From contig NZ_JACDXJ010000001.1 in the NCBI RefSeq assembly GCF_013520865.1, positions 186,001 through 250,000 on the forward strand: a DNA stretch of 64,000 nucleotides, in the 5' to 3' direction. The stretch comes from Microvirga mediterraneensis. Its GTDB lineage: Bacteria > Pseudomonadota > Alphaproteobacteria > Rhizobiales > Beijerinckiaceae. A program made the position numbers and the translations under genes. Positions within the stretch are counted from its first letter, which is position 1, and the number at the start of each line of letters is the position of its first letter. Positions 24,165 to 33,267 of the stretch are shown here, in pieces. The notes under the pieces are model-generated. The model saw nothing but the letters and a program-made list of their open reading frames with translations. It had not been told where the DNA came from and did no database searches.

Positions 24165-24989
24165 TTACTGGAAGAGCTTCAGGATCATCTGGCTGTTCTG
24201 GTTCGCGATCGAGAGCGACTGAACGCCGAGCTGCTGCTGCGTCTGCAGAGCCTGCAGGCGGGTCGAAGCCTCGTTCATGTCGGCGTCGACCATCGAGCTC
24301 ACGCCGTTGGTCAGCGAGTTGGAGAGCGACTCCAGGAACTCCGACTGGGCGTCGATCTGGTTCTGCACGGCGCCGAGATCGGCGGCGTATTCACGAACGG
24401 CGGTCAGGCCCGTGTCCAGAGCCGCGTGCAGCGTCTCGGCATTGGCTTTCGACGCGATGGTGGTCGGAGCCGTCACGGCAGTCGTCAGGGTCGTCTTCAG
24501 GTCCTGCGAGGTGAGGTCGATCGTCGTGAAGGTCGCTCCGCCCCAGCCCGACACGATGTTCACACCGGCGGTTGCGCTGTTCAGGATGTTCACGCCGTTG
24601 AAGCTCGCACCGTCGATCAGGCCCGTCAGGGTCTTGGCGAGGCCTGCCAGCGCCTTGTTGACTTCGTTGTAGCCGCTCGTGCCATCGACGTCGCCAGCCT
24701 GCGTGGCCTGCTCCTTCATCTTGGTGAGCGTGTCGGCGATCTGCGTCAGGGCAGCCGTCGCGGTCTTCACCAGGGCGGAGTTTTCCTTCAGCTTGTCCTT
24801 GATGGTGCCGACAACGCTGTTCTCGGCCTTCATCTTGGTCGAAACCGACCAGTTGGTGGAGTTGTCGGCAGCGGTCGCGACCTTGAGACCCGTGGAGATC
24901 TGGCTCTGGGTCTTGCTCAGCGAACGCTGGGTGTTGCTCAGGTTCTGGAGAGCGGTGAGAGCGCTGGAGTTCGTGAGAATCGAAGACAT
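24165..24989 (-). CDS. fliC: Flagellin
   Basis: A 274-residue flagellin, short because the variable surface domain is almost absent. The N-terminal D0/D1 region has SSILTNSSALTALQNL and SKTQSQISTGLKV; the C-terminal D1/D0 region has STRLQALQTQQQLGVQSLSIANQ and ends SQMILKLFQ. AAGGAAGAAG precedes the ATG. Control by the FlaF/FlbT pair encoded downstream in the island is expected from other alphaproteobacteria. It is the only flagellin seen in the window. Confidence 0.95.
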   Translation of the reverse strand: MSSILTNSSALTALQNLSNTQRSLSKTQSQISTGLKVATAADNSTNWSVSTKMKAENSVVGTIKDKLKENSALVKTATAALTQIADTLTKMKEQATQAGDVDGTSGYNEVNKALAGLAKTLTGLIDGASFNGVNILNSATAGVNIVSGWGGATFTTIDLTSQDLKTTLTTAVTAPTTIASKANAETLHAALDTGLTAVREYAADLGAVQNQIDAQSEFLESLSNSLTNGVSSMVDADMNEASTRLQALQTQQQLGVQSLSIANQNSQMILKLFQ

Positions 24990-25366
24990 GTGCTTCTTCC
25001 TTGAATGATGTGAGATTTTTTCAGGGAATGTCGGAATTTAACCGACCCAGCGGAGTGGCCTCATGCCTCGAGAGAATCTCGATCCGCTGCTCACATGACA
25101 TCCGGGCTTTTACCGGCAAAATGGATCGGCATCATGCCTGGCCTTCGGACGAAGGCGTACCATAGTGCTTTCTTGGCACCCGAAGCGAAAGCGCTTCATC
25201 TGCGGTGCTTGTGCTTCCTTCTTTACGGGCCCCTGTCCCTTGCGTCAAGCACAAAAGTCAGCATCGATCGCAAAAAACGTCGTGTTTACAATTTGTTAAC
25301 CATATTCACCCGCCCAGCCGCGGGGCCGAGCGCTTCCAGGACATGCGCGGATCATCCGCTGGCTGC
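24990..25366. other. Flagellin upstream region
   Basis: About 377 bp between flagellin and cheR with no credible gene. It holds a perfect 14-bp-arm-type palindrome GCCTTCGGACGAAGGC (25141-25156), a CtrA-like box (25285-25299) and AT-rich segments. The long leader may carry the translational control that FlbT exerts on flagellin mRNA in relatives; that is inference. Confidence 0.5.
25285..25299. promoter_or_regulatory. CtrA-like binding box
   Basis: TTTA, seven bases, TTAA followed by CCAT: one mismatch from the CtrA consensus TTAA-N7-TTAA. CtrA controls flagellar genes in many alphaproteobacteria. It lies about 300 bp upstream of flagellin, so its target is not certain. Confidence 0.4.
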
Positions 25367-26218
25367 TCAACGGGCCCCGACGGCGAACATCTTCGGTTTG
25401 CCGGCCGCCGGCGTCTTTGCGTAGAGACCGCGATGAGCCGGATCGAGCGTCAGGGCGTCCGTCACCCCGAGCACGGTCTCAGAGGCACCGAGCAGGAGCG
25501 AGCCGTCCGCCGCCATCAGGCTGGCGATGCGGCGCAGAACGTCCGCCTTCAGGGCGGCATCGAAGTAGATCAGCACGTTGCGGCAATACACGATGTCGAA
25601 GGATCCCAGGCGGCTGAAATCGTCGAGCAGGTTGAGATAGCGGAAATCCACCATCGCGCGGATCTCGGGCGAGATCTGCCACTGATCCCCTGTCTGCGTG
25701 AAATACTTCACGAGGAGACGGATCGGCAGGCCGCGCTGCACCTCGAACTGGTTGTAGAGACCGGCCTTTGCCTTCTCCAGCACATCGGTCGAGATGTCGG
25801 ACGCGACGATGTCGACGTGCCAGCCCGGCATCCGGGCGGACGCCTCCTTCAGGAGCATCGCGAGCGAGTAAGGCTCCTGCCCGCTCGATGCCGCCGCGCA
25901 CCAGATCCGCAGCCTGCGGCTTGCCGCCCGCTCCTTCAGGTATTTGGGCAGCAGGACGTCCTGGAACAGATCGAACGGCGTCTTGTCCCGGAAGAAGAAG
26001 GTCTCGTTCGTCGTCATCGCCTCGATGGTCGCCTTTTCGAGCGCCATGGCGCGGCCGGCCCTGATCTCGCGGATGAGGTGCGAGAGGCTTTCGAGCTTGA
26101 AGCGCGTGCAGACGGAGGAGAGGCGGCTCTCGACGAGGTAGCGCTTGTCCGGCGACAGCGCCAGGCCCGACCGGGCCTTGAGGAACACGCGCAGGGCTTC
26201 GAATTCGGCTTCGGTCAT
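25367..26218 (-). CDS. cheR: Chemotaxis protein methyltransferase CheR
   Basis: A 283-residue SAM-dependent enzyme that methylates chemoreceptor glutamates. N-terminal helical domain (about 1-75), then the catalytic domain with TNETFFFRD, the SAM-binding region IWCAAASSGQEPYSLAM, IVASDIS and IVYCRNVLIYF. Its ATG overlaps the cheB stop by 4 bp. It is the last gene of the operon led by flhA. Confidence 0.95.
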   Translation of the reverse strand: MTEAEFEALRVFLKARSGLALSPDKRYLVESRLSSVCTRFKLESLSHLIREIRAGRAMALEKATIEAMTTNETFFFRDKTPFDLFQDVLLPKYLKERAASRRLRIWCAAASSGQEPYSLAMLLKEASARMPGWHVDIVASDISTDVLEKAKAGLYNQFEVQRGLPIRLLVKYFTQTGDQWQISPEIRAMVDFRYLNLLDDFSRLGSFDIVYCRNVLIYFDAALKADVLRRIASLMAADGSLLLGASETVLGVTDALTLDPAHRGLYAKTPAAGKPKMFAVGAR

Positions 26219-27330
26219 GTCGAAGCTCCGGTGATGAGGCCTTTCAGCGATCGGCCGATGGATTCCAGCGGAAGGACCTCGTGGGCGAGGCCCGCCTTCA
26301 CGATGCTGCCCGGCATGCCCCAGACGATGCTCGTCGCTTCGTCCTGGGCGATCACGGTCGCGCCCGCCTTCGCGAGGTGGCGCGCCCCGTGCGTGCCGTC
26401 GGAGCCCATGCCCGTCAGGACGACGGCGAGCGCCGACGCGCCGTAGACGGCGGCGGCTTCCCGGAACAGCACATCGACCGCGGGGCGGCAGAAATTCTCG
26501 GGCGGCCCGTCATTGAGCCTGATCGCCGCCTTGCCTCCGGACGAGACGACGCCCATGTGCCGCCCGCCGGGCGCGACGAGGATCGTCCCGGGTGCGACCG
26601 CATCGCCGTCCCGCGCCTCCCTCGAAGGAATGGACAAGAGGGTCTGAAGATGGTCCGCGAAGACGGCCGTGAACATCGCCGGCATATGCTGGACGATCAG
26701 CACGGGAATCCTCGACAGCGCCGGTTTCATGTCCAGGAGAACGCGCTCGACGGCCCGAGGGCCGCCTGTCGACGAGCCGATGAGCAGGCATTGCGGCTTC
26801 GTGCCGCCGAGCCTCGGGGGCGCCGGCGGCATCGGCGAGATGACCTTCGCGGCGGGCGACGCGGGGACGCGCGCTGGCCGGGCTTTCGTTTCGCTCAAGG
26901 CCCGCATTTTCTCGACGAGCTCGCGGCGGAACTCGTTCGCTGCGCCGGGAACGCGAGCGCTCTCCGGTTTCGCCAGGTAATCGATGGCGCCGAGCGAGAG
27001 GCATTTCAGGGAGATCTCCGCGTTCCTCTGTGTGAGGGTCGAGATCACGATCACCTTGCTCGCCGGATGCGCCTTCAGGATCAGCGGCAGAGCCGCAAGG
27101 CCGTCGACCTCGGGCATTTCGAGATCGAGCAGGATGATCTCGGGCTTCGCGCGGGCCGCCGCATCGACGGCCATGCGGCCGTTCGAGGCCGTCGCGACGA
27201 TCTCGAAGCCACCCGCTTCGGTGAGCCACCGGCCGATCATGCCGCGAATGACGGCGCTGTCGTCCACGATCATCACGCGGGTGAGACGGCCGGGCACGGG
27301 AATTGTCTGGGTTACAGGGGAGAGTACCAT
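26215..27330 (-). CDS. cheB: Chemotaxis protein-glutamate methylesterase CheB
   Basis: A 371-residue enzyme with an N-terminal receiver (acidic pocket IVDDS, phospho-acceptor Asp69 in ILLDLEMPEVDG) and a C-terminal methylesterase domain with the nucleophile region LIGSSTGGPRAV, the His in VQHMPAMFT and the Asp in LTGMGSDGTHGA. It demethylates and deamidates chemoreceptors after phosphorylation by CheA. No cheA or cheW is in the window, so the kinase must be encoded elsewhere. Confidence 0.95.
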   Translation of the reverse strand: MVLSPVTQTIPVPGRLTRVMIVDDSAVIRGMIGRWLTEAGGFEIVATASNGRMAVDAAARAKPEIILLDLEMPEVDGLAALPLILKAHPASKVIVISTLTQRNAEISLKCLSLGAIDYLAKPESARVPGAANEFRRELVEKMRALSETKARPARVPASPAAKVISPMPPAPPRLGGTKPQCLLIGSSTGGPRAVERVLLDMKPALSRIPVLIVQHMPAMFTAVFADHLQTLLSIPSREARDGDAVAPGTILVAPGGRHMGVVSSGGKAAIRLNDGPPENFCRPAVDVLFREAAAVYGASALAVVLTGMGSDGTHGARHLAKAGATVIAQDEATSIVWGMPGSIVKAGLAHEVLPLESIGRSLKGLITGAST

Positions 27331-27334
27331 GACC

Positions 27335-27718
27335 TCACGCGGAATGCGATGCCGGAAGAACGCCCAGCTCTTGGAATTTCGCCGCGAGAATGTCCCTGTC
27401 GAAGGGCTTCATCACGTACTCGTCAGCGCCCGCTTCCAGAGCGCGCGTGATATGGTCGAGGCCGTTCTCCGTCGTGCAGAAGACGACCTTCGGCGTGCGA
27501 CCTTCCGGCGTGGCGCGCAGGGCCTTGAGGAAACTGTAGCCGTCCATGACGGGCATGTTCCAGTCGAGGAGGATCACGTCCGGCATCTCGGCCTTGCAGG
27601 CCTTGAGACCCGCTTCGCCGTTCTCCGCCTCCGCGACGCGGAAATCCAGGCTCTCGACGATGTCGCGGGACACCTTCCGGATCACCCGGGAGTCATCAAT
27701 GATCAGGCAATAGCTCAT
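27335..27718 (-). CDS. cheY: Chemotaxis response regulator CheY
   Basis: A 127-residue single receiver with IIDDSRVIRK, phospho-acceptor Asp52 in ILLDWNMPVMDG, Thr in VVFCTTEN and Lys in YVMKPFD. It would bind the FliM/FliN switch when phosphorylated. The gene is 4 bp upstream of cheB, forming a tight cheY-cheB-cheR group inside a flagellar operon. Confidence 0.92.
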   Translation of the reverse strand: MSYCLIIDDSRVIRKVSRDIVESLDFRVAEAENGEAGLKACKAEMPDVILLDWNMPVMDGYSFLKALRATPEGRTPKVVFCTTENGLDHITRALEAGADEYVMKPFDRDILAAKFQELGVLPASHSA

Positions 27719-27770
27719 AAAAATTCTTCCCAGGCCTCGCCGCCCGGCCGCTTCGGAACAGGCGTCGGCG

Positions 27771-28220
27771 CTATGAACGGATATCGGACTTGTCGACGAA
27801 GTTGAAATTCTCGACCAGGATTTCCTTGACGATCTCGGCCCCCAGCCGCTTGTTGATCTTCTCCCGGACGCTGGCGATCATGCCGTTGACGTTGTAGCGG
27901 GAGAGTTTTTTGAAATCGAGCGTCTCGTCGGCATAGACATGGCGGAAGACCTCGTCCTGGATGAAGGCCTCGGGAGGAACGGAGATCTCGCGCATGGTCT
28001 TGGCATCGGCCGTGAAGACCAGGTTCGCGACCACGTAGCCCTGCACGGCCCCCTCGGCGATGATCGGGATATTCATCGCGGGCAGCTTCTTGTATTGAAG
28101 CCCCTCGTAATTCCCCTTCTCCTCCGTGGGAGCCTTCCCGACGGCCCAGGTCACGGCCGCATAGCAGGATGCCAGCGTGACCGCGCAGACCCAGAAGCCC
28201 GCCATGACGTTCTTCATCAT
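27771..28220 (-). CDS. FliL-like membrane-anchored flagellar protein
   Basis: A 149-residue protein with an N-terminal membrane segment (about 5-27; it contains LASC, which could also be read as a lipobox). The soluble part has the FliL-like order GYVVANLVFTAD, a variable middle, then MIASVREKINKRLGAEIVKEILVENFNFV, close to the helix-strand end of FliL proteins. A canonical fliL is present at 53770, so this would be a second member. Its stop region overlaps the next gene upstream by 4 bp. Assignment to the FliL fold is inference. Confidence 0.55.
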   Translation of the reverse strand: MMKNVMAGFWVCAVTLASCYAAVTWAVGKAPTEEKGNYEGLQYKKLPAMNIPIIAEGAVQGYVVANLVFTADAKTMREISVPPEAFIQDEVFRHVYADETLDFKKLSRYNVNGMIASVREKINKRLGAEIVKEILVENFNFVDKSDIRS

Positions 28221-28564
28221 GCGCCGAAGCCCGCCTTGTTCATGTGCGCTGAATACGTGCTGTCGGACTCAGCCTTCTGAATGGCATTCGAGATGATGCT
28301 CGCAACCTCCTGCACGGCCTGCATGTGCTGCTGCAGCATGTCCTGGTTGGTTTCGATCTTGGCCTGGAGATTCTGCAGCCGCTTCGTCGCCTTCTGGTCC
28401 AGAGCGTGGATATCCGGCGTCCGGACCATCCGGCTGATCTCGAGGAGGCACTGGCTCTTGCGCCGGTTGAATTCCTCCAGATTGGACAGGTCCCGCGCCA
28501 TGAGGGCAGCCGTTTCCTGATCCAGGGTTTCTTCAAGGCGATCGAGGGATTTCATCAGCATCAT
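28217..28564 (-). CDS. Small coiled-coil protein, candidate flagellar chaperone (FlgN-like)
   Basis: A 115-residue, almost wholly helical acidic protein. Size, charge and the pattern LDRLEETLDQETAALMARDLSNLEEFNRRKSQCLLEI resemble FlgN-type hook-filament junction chaperones, and no other flgN is visible. The sequence match is too weak to name it firmly. It overlaps the FliL-like gene by 4 bp and is 56 bp after the rod-binding protein gene. Confidence 0.5.
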   Translation of the reverse strand: MMLMKSLDRLEETLDQETAALMARDLSNLEEFNRRKSQCLLEISRMVRTPDIHALDQKATKRLQNLQAKIETNQDMLQQHMQAVQEVASIISNAIQKAESDSTYSAHMNKAGFGA

Positions 28565-28620
28565 GTGGCTTCCTGTTTAGGGGCGCTGGTCGGCCGCCAT
28601 CCTCGTCATGTGAACTGGAT

Positions 28621-29118
28621 TCAGACCTTGCCGGAGAACGATGCGGGGGCCGGAGGGACACGGATGTCGGAGGAGCGCCCGGGTTCCTGCGCGTCGAGGA
28701 GCCGCTTTGCGATTCCGATGCCGCCCGCCTTCGAGATCTGCGCACCGATCTGTTCCGCCATCATGGATTTCCAGATGGAGCCTGCATTGCCCTTGCCATA
28801 GGTGTTTTCCGCATCCTTCGGCAGCATGGATTCGACGAAGGTCTGGAGGATGTAGGCTTCGAATTCCTGATGCGCCTTCTGCGTCCTGGCGGCGCTGGCC
28901 GACTCGGCATCGTTGCGAAGCGAGTTCCGCAGCGTGTAGATGTCGGCACCCGATGCCATCAGCGGCTGGCCGGCCATGGACTTCATGGCGTCGTCGAAGC
29001 TGGCGCCGTCCAACGCGGACGCGCCATCGAGAAGCTTTTGCGACGCGGCCTGATAGCGTGCGGGATCCGCCGCCCGGGCAACGTCGTTGATAATATCTGA
29101 GGGCGGGCTGATCGCCAT
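28621..29118 (-). CDS. flgJ: Rod-binding protein, FlgJ N-terminal type
   Basis: A 165-residue protein from the ATG at 29118; the open frame extends further upstream with no similarity. The core KAHQEFEAYILQTFVESMLPKD, then YGKGNAGSIWKSMMAEQIG, is the rod-capping domain of FlgJ. The C-terminal muramidase domain of enterobacterial FlgJ is missing, as usual in alphaproteobacteria. A separate lytic transglycosylase at 46106 may provide that activity. Confidence 0.82.
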   Translation of the reverse strand: MAISPPSDIINDVARAADPARYQAASQKLLDGASALDGASFDDAMKSMAGQPLMASGADIYTLRNSLRNDAESASAARTQKAHQEFEAYILQTFVESMLPKDAENTYGKGNAGSIWKSMMAEQIGAQISKAGGIGIAKRLLDAQEPGRSSDIRVPPAPASFSGKV

Positions 29119-29167
29119 CTCGCATCTCTCACGTTTCAGACTTGAGAGGAGGTTTAACCCGGCTAGC

Positions 29168-29566
29168 TTACGGGAAGCTTGCGCCTTCGCCTTTTGCGAG
29201 CAGCTCGATGATGGAAGCGAGATCCTTCTTCTCACTTTCCCGGCGGTCTTGCTCCTTGAGACCCGACAGCATCTTCTCCGCCCGCTTCGCCTGCATGGCC
29301 TTGTCGACGGTGACGGCCTTCTGCGCCACCTTGGCCTTGTCCACGACGCTCGCCTGGGACGCCAGTGCCTGCAGGCGCTTGGCCGCGACATCCACGAAGA
29401 GGCCGTGCAGCGTTTCGTGGTCGTTCATCGTCTGGATCAGCGTCTCCTGCGCGAGCTTGAGTTCGGATGCCTTCCGCTCGAGCTGAGCGAGTTTCAGCTC
29501 GGCCTCTTTCTGGAGGTGCTGCTGCATCTTCATGATGCGGTCGATCTTCCGAATCCTCTGTTTCAT
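29168..29566 (-). CDS. fliJ: FliJ-like export chaperone
   Basis: A 132-residue strongly coiled-coil, basic protein starting MKQRIRKIDRIMKMQQHLQ. Length, charge and two long heptad helices fit FliJ, the stalk-like escort protein of the FliI ATPase and FlhA. FliJ is poorly conserved, so the call also rests on its place directly after fliR (5-bp gap) and before flgJ. Confidence 0.7.
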   Translation of the reverse strand: MKQRIRKIDRIMKMQQHLQKEAELKLAQLERKASELKLAQETLIQTMNDHETLHGLFVDVAAKRLQALASQASVVDKAKVAQKAVTVDKAMQAKRAEKMLSGLKEQDRRESEKKDLASIIELLAKGEGASFP

Positions 29567-29571
29567 CCGGT

Positions 29572-30327
29572 CTACCCGTCCCGCAGCCAGGTCGAGAACG
29601 CCTCCATGAAAAGGAGCACGTAGTCGCTCACGGCAAAGTAGGTGATCAGCAAGCCGCCGAGCATGATGAAAGGCGTCGCCAGGAAATAGACCGGGATCTG
29701 GGGCGTGAGCTTGTTGGTGAGCCCGACCGCCAGATTGACGATGACGGAATACAGGATGAAGGGGCTGCTGATCCTGAGCGCCAGCACGAAGGAAATGCCG
29801 ATCTGGTCGACCAGCTGCGTCAGGGACAGGTTCATGCCCAGTCCTTCTCCCACGGGCAGCCGCGAGTAGGAGGCGATGAGCCCTCGAAAGAACTCCCAAT
29901 GCAGGTCGGACATGAAGAGAACGGCCGTCGCCACCATCATGATGAAGGACGTGATCGGCGGAAGAGGCTCCGCCTCGTCGATCGGCGTTCCGGGCATGCC
30001 GCCGAGGCTTAAGGCCAACGCCACGGCGTTCAGCATGGTCTGGAGGGCAAGAAAATAGACGCGGCCCAGGAGACCGATCAGAAGTCCCGTCAGGAGTTCC
30101 TTGCCGACATAGAGGAGAACGGCCGCCGGAACCTGCGACGTGATGCCCGCCTGGACCTTCTCGATGAGCACGGGCGCCAGCGCCAGGCTGGTGGCCAGGC
30201 CGATGAAGAGCCGCACATGCATCGGGATCCGGTTGCTCGAGAAGCCCGGGGCGATCATCAGGCATCCGCCGATCCGGCAGAAGATCAGGAAGATCGCCAG
30301 CAGGATCTCGGGCGTGACTTGGTTCAC
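29572..30327 (-). CDS. fliR: Flagellar export-gate protein FliR
   Basis: A 251-residue inner-membrane protein with about six hydrophobic segments, part of the FliPQR gate. The start is the GTG at 30327, overlapping the flhA stop as GTGA; the much longer open frame upstream is a shadow of flh[22 protein letters not shown] at the N terminus and [25 protein letters not shown] near the end are typical of FliR. Confidence 0.93.
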   Translation of the reverse strand: MNQVTPEILLAIFLIFCRIGGCLMIAPGFSSNRIPMHVRLFIGLATSLALAPVLIEKVQAGITSQVPAAVLLYVGKELLTGLLIGLLGRVYFLALQTMLNAVALALSLGGMPGTPIDEAEPLPPITSFIMMVATAVLFMSDLHWEFFRGLIASYSRLPVGEGLGMNLSLTQLVDQIGISFVLALRISSPFILYSVIVNLAVGLTNKLTPQIPVYFLATPFIMLGGLLITYFAVSDYVLLFMEAFSTWLRDG

Positions 30328-32399
30328 GAGATCGTCCCGAGCGAGTTGACCTCGACGCCGCGGGCGATTTCCAGATGCGACAGGACAGGCAGGGACGAGA
30401 ACATGCGCTCGATGATCATGCGCACATAGGGGCGGGCATCCGGCGCGGTGACCACGGCAAAGGTCTGGACCTGTCCCATGCGCGTCTTGATGGCATCCGA
30501 TGCCTCGGCGCCGAACTGTTCCACGAGGCGGGGATCGATGTCGAATTCGACCACGTCGCCTTTCGCGTCCCGCTTCAGGCTCTGATGGAACGCGATATCC
30601 CACTTGTTCCCCAGCCTCAGCACATTGAGGGCCCCACCCTCCGCAAGGTCGCCGCAGATCTGCTGGGCGATGCGGACCCGCACGTGCTCCACCAGCTGCT
30701 CGGCGCGCCGCGCATGGGGGGCGATCTCGGCGATCGCCTCGAGGATCAGGCTCAGGTTGCGAATGGACACTCTCTCGGCCAGCAGGAGCTTCAGAACGGA
30801 TTGAAGGCCGGAATAGGAAATCTGCGAGGGGCAGATGTCGTCGAGCAGGCGCTTGTACTCGGAATCGAGGCCGTCCAGGAGATTGCGGACATCCTTGTAG
30901 GACAGGAGCTGAGGCAGGTTGTTTCGGATCACTTCGCTCAGATGCGTGAGGAGGACCGATGCTCCATCCACCGCCTGGAAGCCCTGCCGCTTGATCTCGC
31001 TCATGTAGACGTCCGACACCCACAGGGCCTTCATGCCGAAGGCCGGCTCGCGCACCTCGTCGCCGGGAACATCGGGGACCGGCCCGTCGCCCAGCACCAC
31101 GAGGAGATCGCCGGGGCGGATTTCCTGCGTCGCCACGACGGTTCCGTGGATCTTGATCTGGTAGCTCTTCGGCGGGATCATCAGGCTGTCGGAGAGCTTC
31201 ACGTCCGGCAGGACGAAGCCGTAATCCTGGGCGAACTTCTTGCGCATCTTGCCGACGCGATGCGCCAGGTCCCCATGCGAGGTCGCCAGGTAGGATGCCA
31301 GATGCTTGCCGAGGCACAGCTCGATCTCGGCAAGCTTCAGGGTTTCCTTGACCGATTCGCGCGACTCCAGAAGATTCTTCTGCTGTTCCTGGGCCAGCTT
31401 GGCCTGGGCCTTCGCGGCCTCGTCGGCTCTTTGCTTCGGGATCGAATAGGCGATGAAGCTCATGCAGCCGCCGAGCACCAGGAACGGGATCATCGGCAGG
31501 CCGGGCACGATGGAAAAGACGAACATCAGGGCGGCGGCCACCATGAGGGCCCGCGGATAGGCGCCGAGCTGCCCGAGCACGGCCTGCTGGGCCTGCCCCC
31601 TCGTTCCGCCCTTCGAGACCAGGAGGCCGGCGGCCAACGAGACGACGAGAGCCGGGATCTGGCTCACCAACCCGTCGCCGACCGAGAGCTGGACGAAGAC
31701 ATCCGCCGCCTTGGACAGGGGCATGCCGTGACGCGTGACGCCGATGACGATGCCGCCGAAGATGTTGACGGCAATCGTGATCAGGCTCGCGACGGCTTCG
31801 CCGCGGACGAATTTCGAGGCACCGTCCATGGATCCGAAGAAGGCGCTTTCCTCTTCGAGCTCGCGACGCCTCTTCTGGGCCTCCTTCTCGTCGATCAGGC
31901 CCGCGGACAGGTCCGCATCGATGGCCATCTGCTTGCCGGGAATGGCATCGAGCGTGAAGCGTGCGCCGACCTCGGCGATACGGGTCGCGCCCTTGGTGAT
32001 GACGAGGAAGTTGACCGTGATCAGGATGATGAAGACGACGATGCCGATGACGAAATCGCCGCTCATCACGAACTGGGAGAAGCCGCTGATCACATGGCCG
32101 GCCGCATCGACTCCCTTATGGCCATCGGACAGAATGAGGCGGGTCGACGCGATGCTCAGGGCGAGTCGCAACAAAGTCGCGATAAGAAGGACCGTGGGAA
32201 AGGCCGAGAACTCGAGAGGCTTCTGGATCCAGAGCGCCACCATCAGGATCAGGACGGACAGCGCAACCGAAAAGGCAAGCCCCATGTCGATCGCCATCGG
32301 CGGAATGGGGAGAAAGAGAATGGCAAGGATGCCGACCACGGCGCCGGCGAATGCCAGATCCCTGCCGCGCCCCTGGGCTGTAACTTCAGTTGCTTCCAT
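30324..32399 (-). CDS. flhA: Flagellar export-gate protein FlhA
   Basis: A 691-residue protein that forms the nonameric ring of the export gate. The N-terminal half (about 1-330) has eight membrane spans and the family signature [28 protein letters not shown]; the C-terminal half is the cytoplasmic substrate-docking domain. It leads the operon flhA-fliR-fliJ-flgJ-flgN-FliL-like-cheY-cheB-cheR. The flagellar dyad lies 53 bp upstream, at 32452-32462. Confidence 0.96.
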   Translation of the reverse strand: MEATEVTAQGRGRDLAFAGAVVGILAILFLPIPPMAIDMGLAFSVALSVLILMVALWIQKPLEFSAFPTVLLIATLLRLALSIASTRLILSDGHKGVDAAGHVISGFSQFVMSGDFVIGIVVFIILITVNFLVITKGATRIAEVGARFTLDAIPGKQMAIDADLSAGLIDEKEAQKRRRELEEESAFFGSMDGASKFVRGEAVASLITIAVNIFGGIVIGVTRHGMPLSKAADVFVQLSVGDGLVSQIPALVVSLAAGLLVSKGGTRGQAQQAVLGQLGAYPRALMVAAALMFVFSIVPGLPMIPFLVLGGCMSFIAYSIPKQRADEAAKAQAKLAQEQQKNLLESRESVKETLKLAEIELCLGKHLASYLATSHGDLAHRVGKMRKKFAQDYGFVLPDVKLSDSLMIPPKSYQIKIHGTVVATQEIRPGDLLVVLGDGPVPDVPGDEVREPAFGMKALWVSDVYMSEIKRQGFQAVDGASVLLTHLSEVIRNNLPQLLSYKDVRNLLDGLDSEYKRLLDDICPSQISYSGLQSVLKLLLAERVSIRNLSLILEAIAEIAPHARRAEQLVEHVRVRIAQQICGDLAEGGALNVLRLGNKWDIAFHQSLKRDAKGDVVEFDIDPRLVEQFGAEASDAIKTRMGQVQTFAVVTAPDARPYVRMIIERMFSSLPVLSHLEIARGVEVNSLGTIS

Positions 32400-32451
32400 G
32401 TGCCTGCCAGCTCAACGGATGAACGATGAGACTGACACATGAACCATGAAG

Positions 32452-32462
32452 CTTGCGCGAGG
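32452..32462. promoter_or_regulatory. Flagellar-regulon dyad upstream of flhA
   Basis: CTTGCGCGAGG, 53 bp before the flhA ATG. Reading towards flhA it is followed by AAGCTTCATGGTT, similar to AAGCGTCATGGTG after the flgE copy, so conservation extends beyond the 11-bp core for these two operons. Confidence 0.65.
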
Positions 32463-32484
32463 GTCGCCGGTCGAGATCTATGCC

Positions 32485-32560
32485 CACTTGCGTGGAAGCA
32501 CCTCTCGTCTGTGCCTGGCCGCATTTTCTCGGCGAACCGGATCCTCTTCGCCGAAAAACC
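32485..32560. repeat. 76-bp palindromic repeat, copy B
   Basis: Same orientation and layout as copy A at 19854: a CACTTGCGTGGAAGCACCTCT segment, then GCATTTTCTCGGCGAACCGG with pairing arm CTTCGCCGA. It sits between fliQ and the flhA promoter, next to another short palindrome (CGCGCATCGTGC). It could also limit read-through from the flgE operon into flhA. Confidence 0.65.
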
Positions 32561-32587
32561 GTCTGGCCCCGCGCATCGTGCAGCGGG

Positions 32588-32854
32588 CTAGAACCCCGTT
32601 ACGATCTTGCCGTAGACCAGTTCGGTAAAGGCGAAGATCTGCGAGCCGACGAAGGAGCCGGTCACGAGGGCCACCACCAGGATGGCGATGATCTTCGGGA
32701 TGAACGTGAGAGTGACCTCCTGGATCTGCGTCAGGGCCTGCACCAGGGCGATGACGATGCCGATGATCATCGCGGCGGCGACGGCCGGTCCCGCGGCAAT
32801 GATGACGGTCCAGATGGCTGCCCGCACGAGCTCCAGGGCATCGACTTCATTCAT
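32588..32854 (-). CDS. fliQ: Flagellar export-gate protein FliQ
   Basis: An 88-residue protein with two membrane helices (about 15-38 and 52-75). MNEVDALELVRAAIWTVI and ALVQALTQIQEVTLTFIPKI are typical FliQ segments. It is the last gene of the flgE operon and 2 bp after flgD. Confidence 0.95.
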   Translation of the reverse strand: MNEVDALELVRAAIWTVIIAAGPAVAAAMIIGIVIALVQALTQIQEVTLTFIPKIIAILVVALVTGSFVGSQIFAFTELVYGKIVTGF

Positions 32855-32856
32855 CG

Positions 32857-33252
32857 TCAGCTCACGATGACGCCCGGGCCCAGGAGGATCTGTTCCCCGC
32901 TGGTCAGCTTCGCGACGGCGCCCTCGCTGACGATCGTGACGGACGTGACCTGACCGGTGATCTTGCCGTCGGCCGTCGAGATCGTGCGGCCGATGACGCT
33001 GTCGGCCTGAGAAAGGGCCGACGAGGCCAGGAGAGCGTCCAGCTTGGAATTGCTCTTCACGGTCTGCTCGACCTGGGAGAAGGTCGCGAGCTGAGCCATG
33101 TAGTCGGTGGACTTCATGGGCTCGGTCGGATCCTGGTTCTTCATCTGCGCCATGAGCAGCTTCAGGAAGTTGTCGTAGCTCGCCGTCGAGGTCGTTGCGC
33201 TCGTCGCGGCCCGCTGCGCCCCGGCGGGGCTGGATACGGAGGAGACGTTCAT
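32857..33252 (-). CDS. flgD: Hook capping/scaffolding protein FlgD
   Basis: A 131-residue short FlgD. The N-terminal part has the conserved YDNFLKLLMAQMKNQDPTEPM and TDYMAQLATFSQVEQ. The C-terminal Ig-like domains found in enterobacterial FlgD are mostly absent, as in other Rhizobiales. It acts as the cap during hook growth. Confidence 0.93.
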   Translation of the reverse strand: MNVSSVSSPAGAQRAATSATTSTASYDNFLKLLMAQMKNQDPTEPMKSTDYMAQLATFSQVEQTVKSNSKLDALLASSALSQADSVIGRTISTADGKITGQVTSVTIVSEGAVAKLTSGEQILLGPGVIVS

Positions 33253-33267
33253 GATGGGACTCCCGAA

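Noticed and set aside
25141..25156. Palindrome GCCTTCGGACGAAGGC as another flagellar dyad
   Set aside because: Arm spacing and centre differ from CTTGYRCGARG, so I kept it apart from the motif set.
30375..32429. A 684-codon plus-strand frame
   Set aside because: It is antisense to flhA, whose motifs are clear; the product is a low-complexity Asp/Arg/His-rich shadow.
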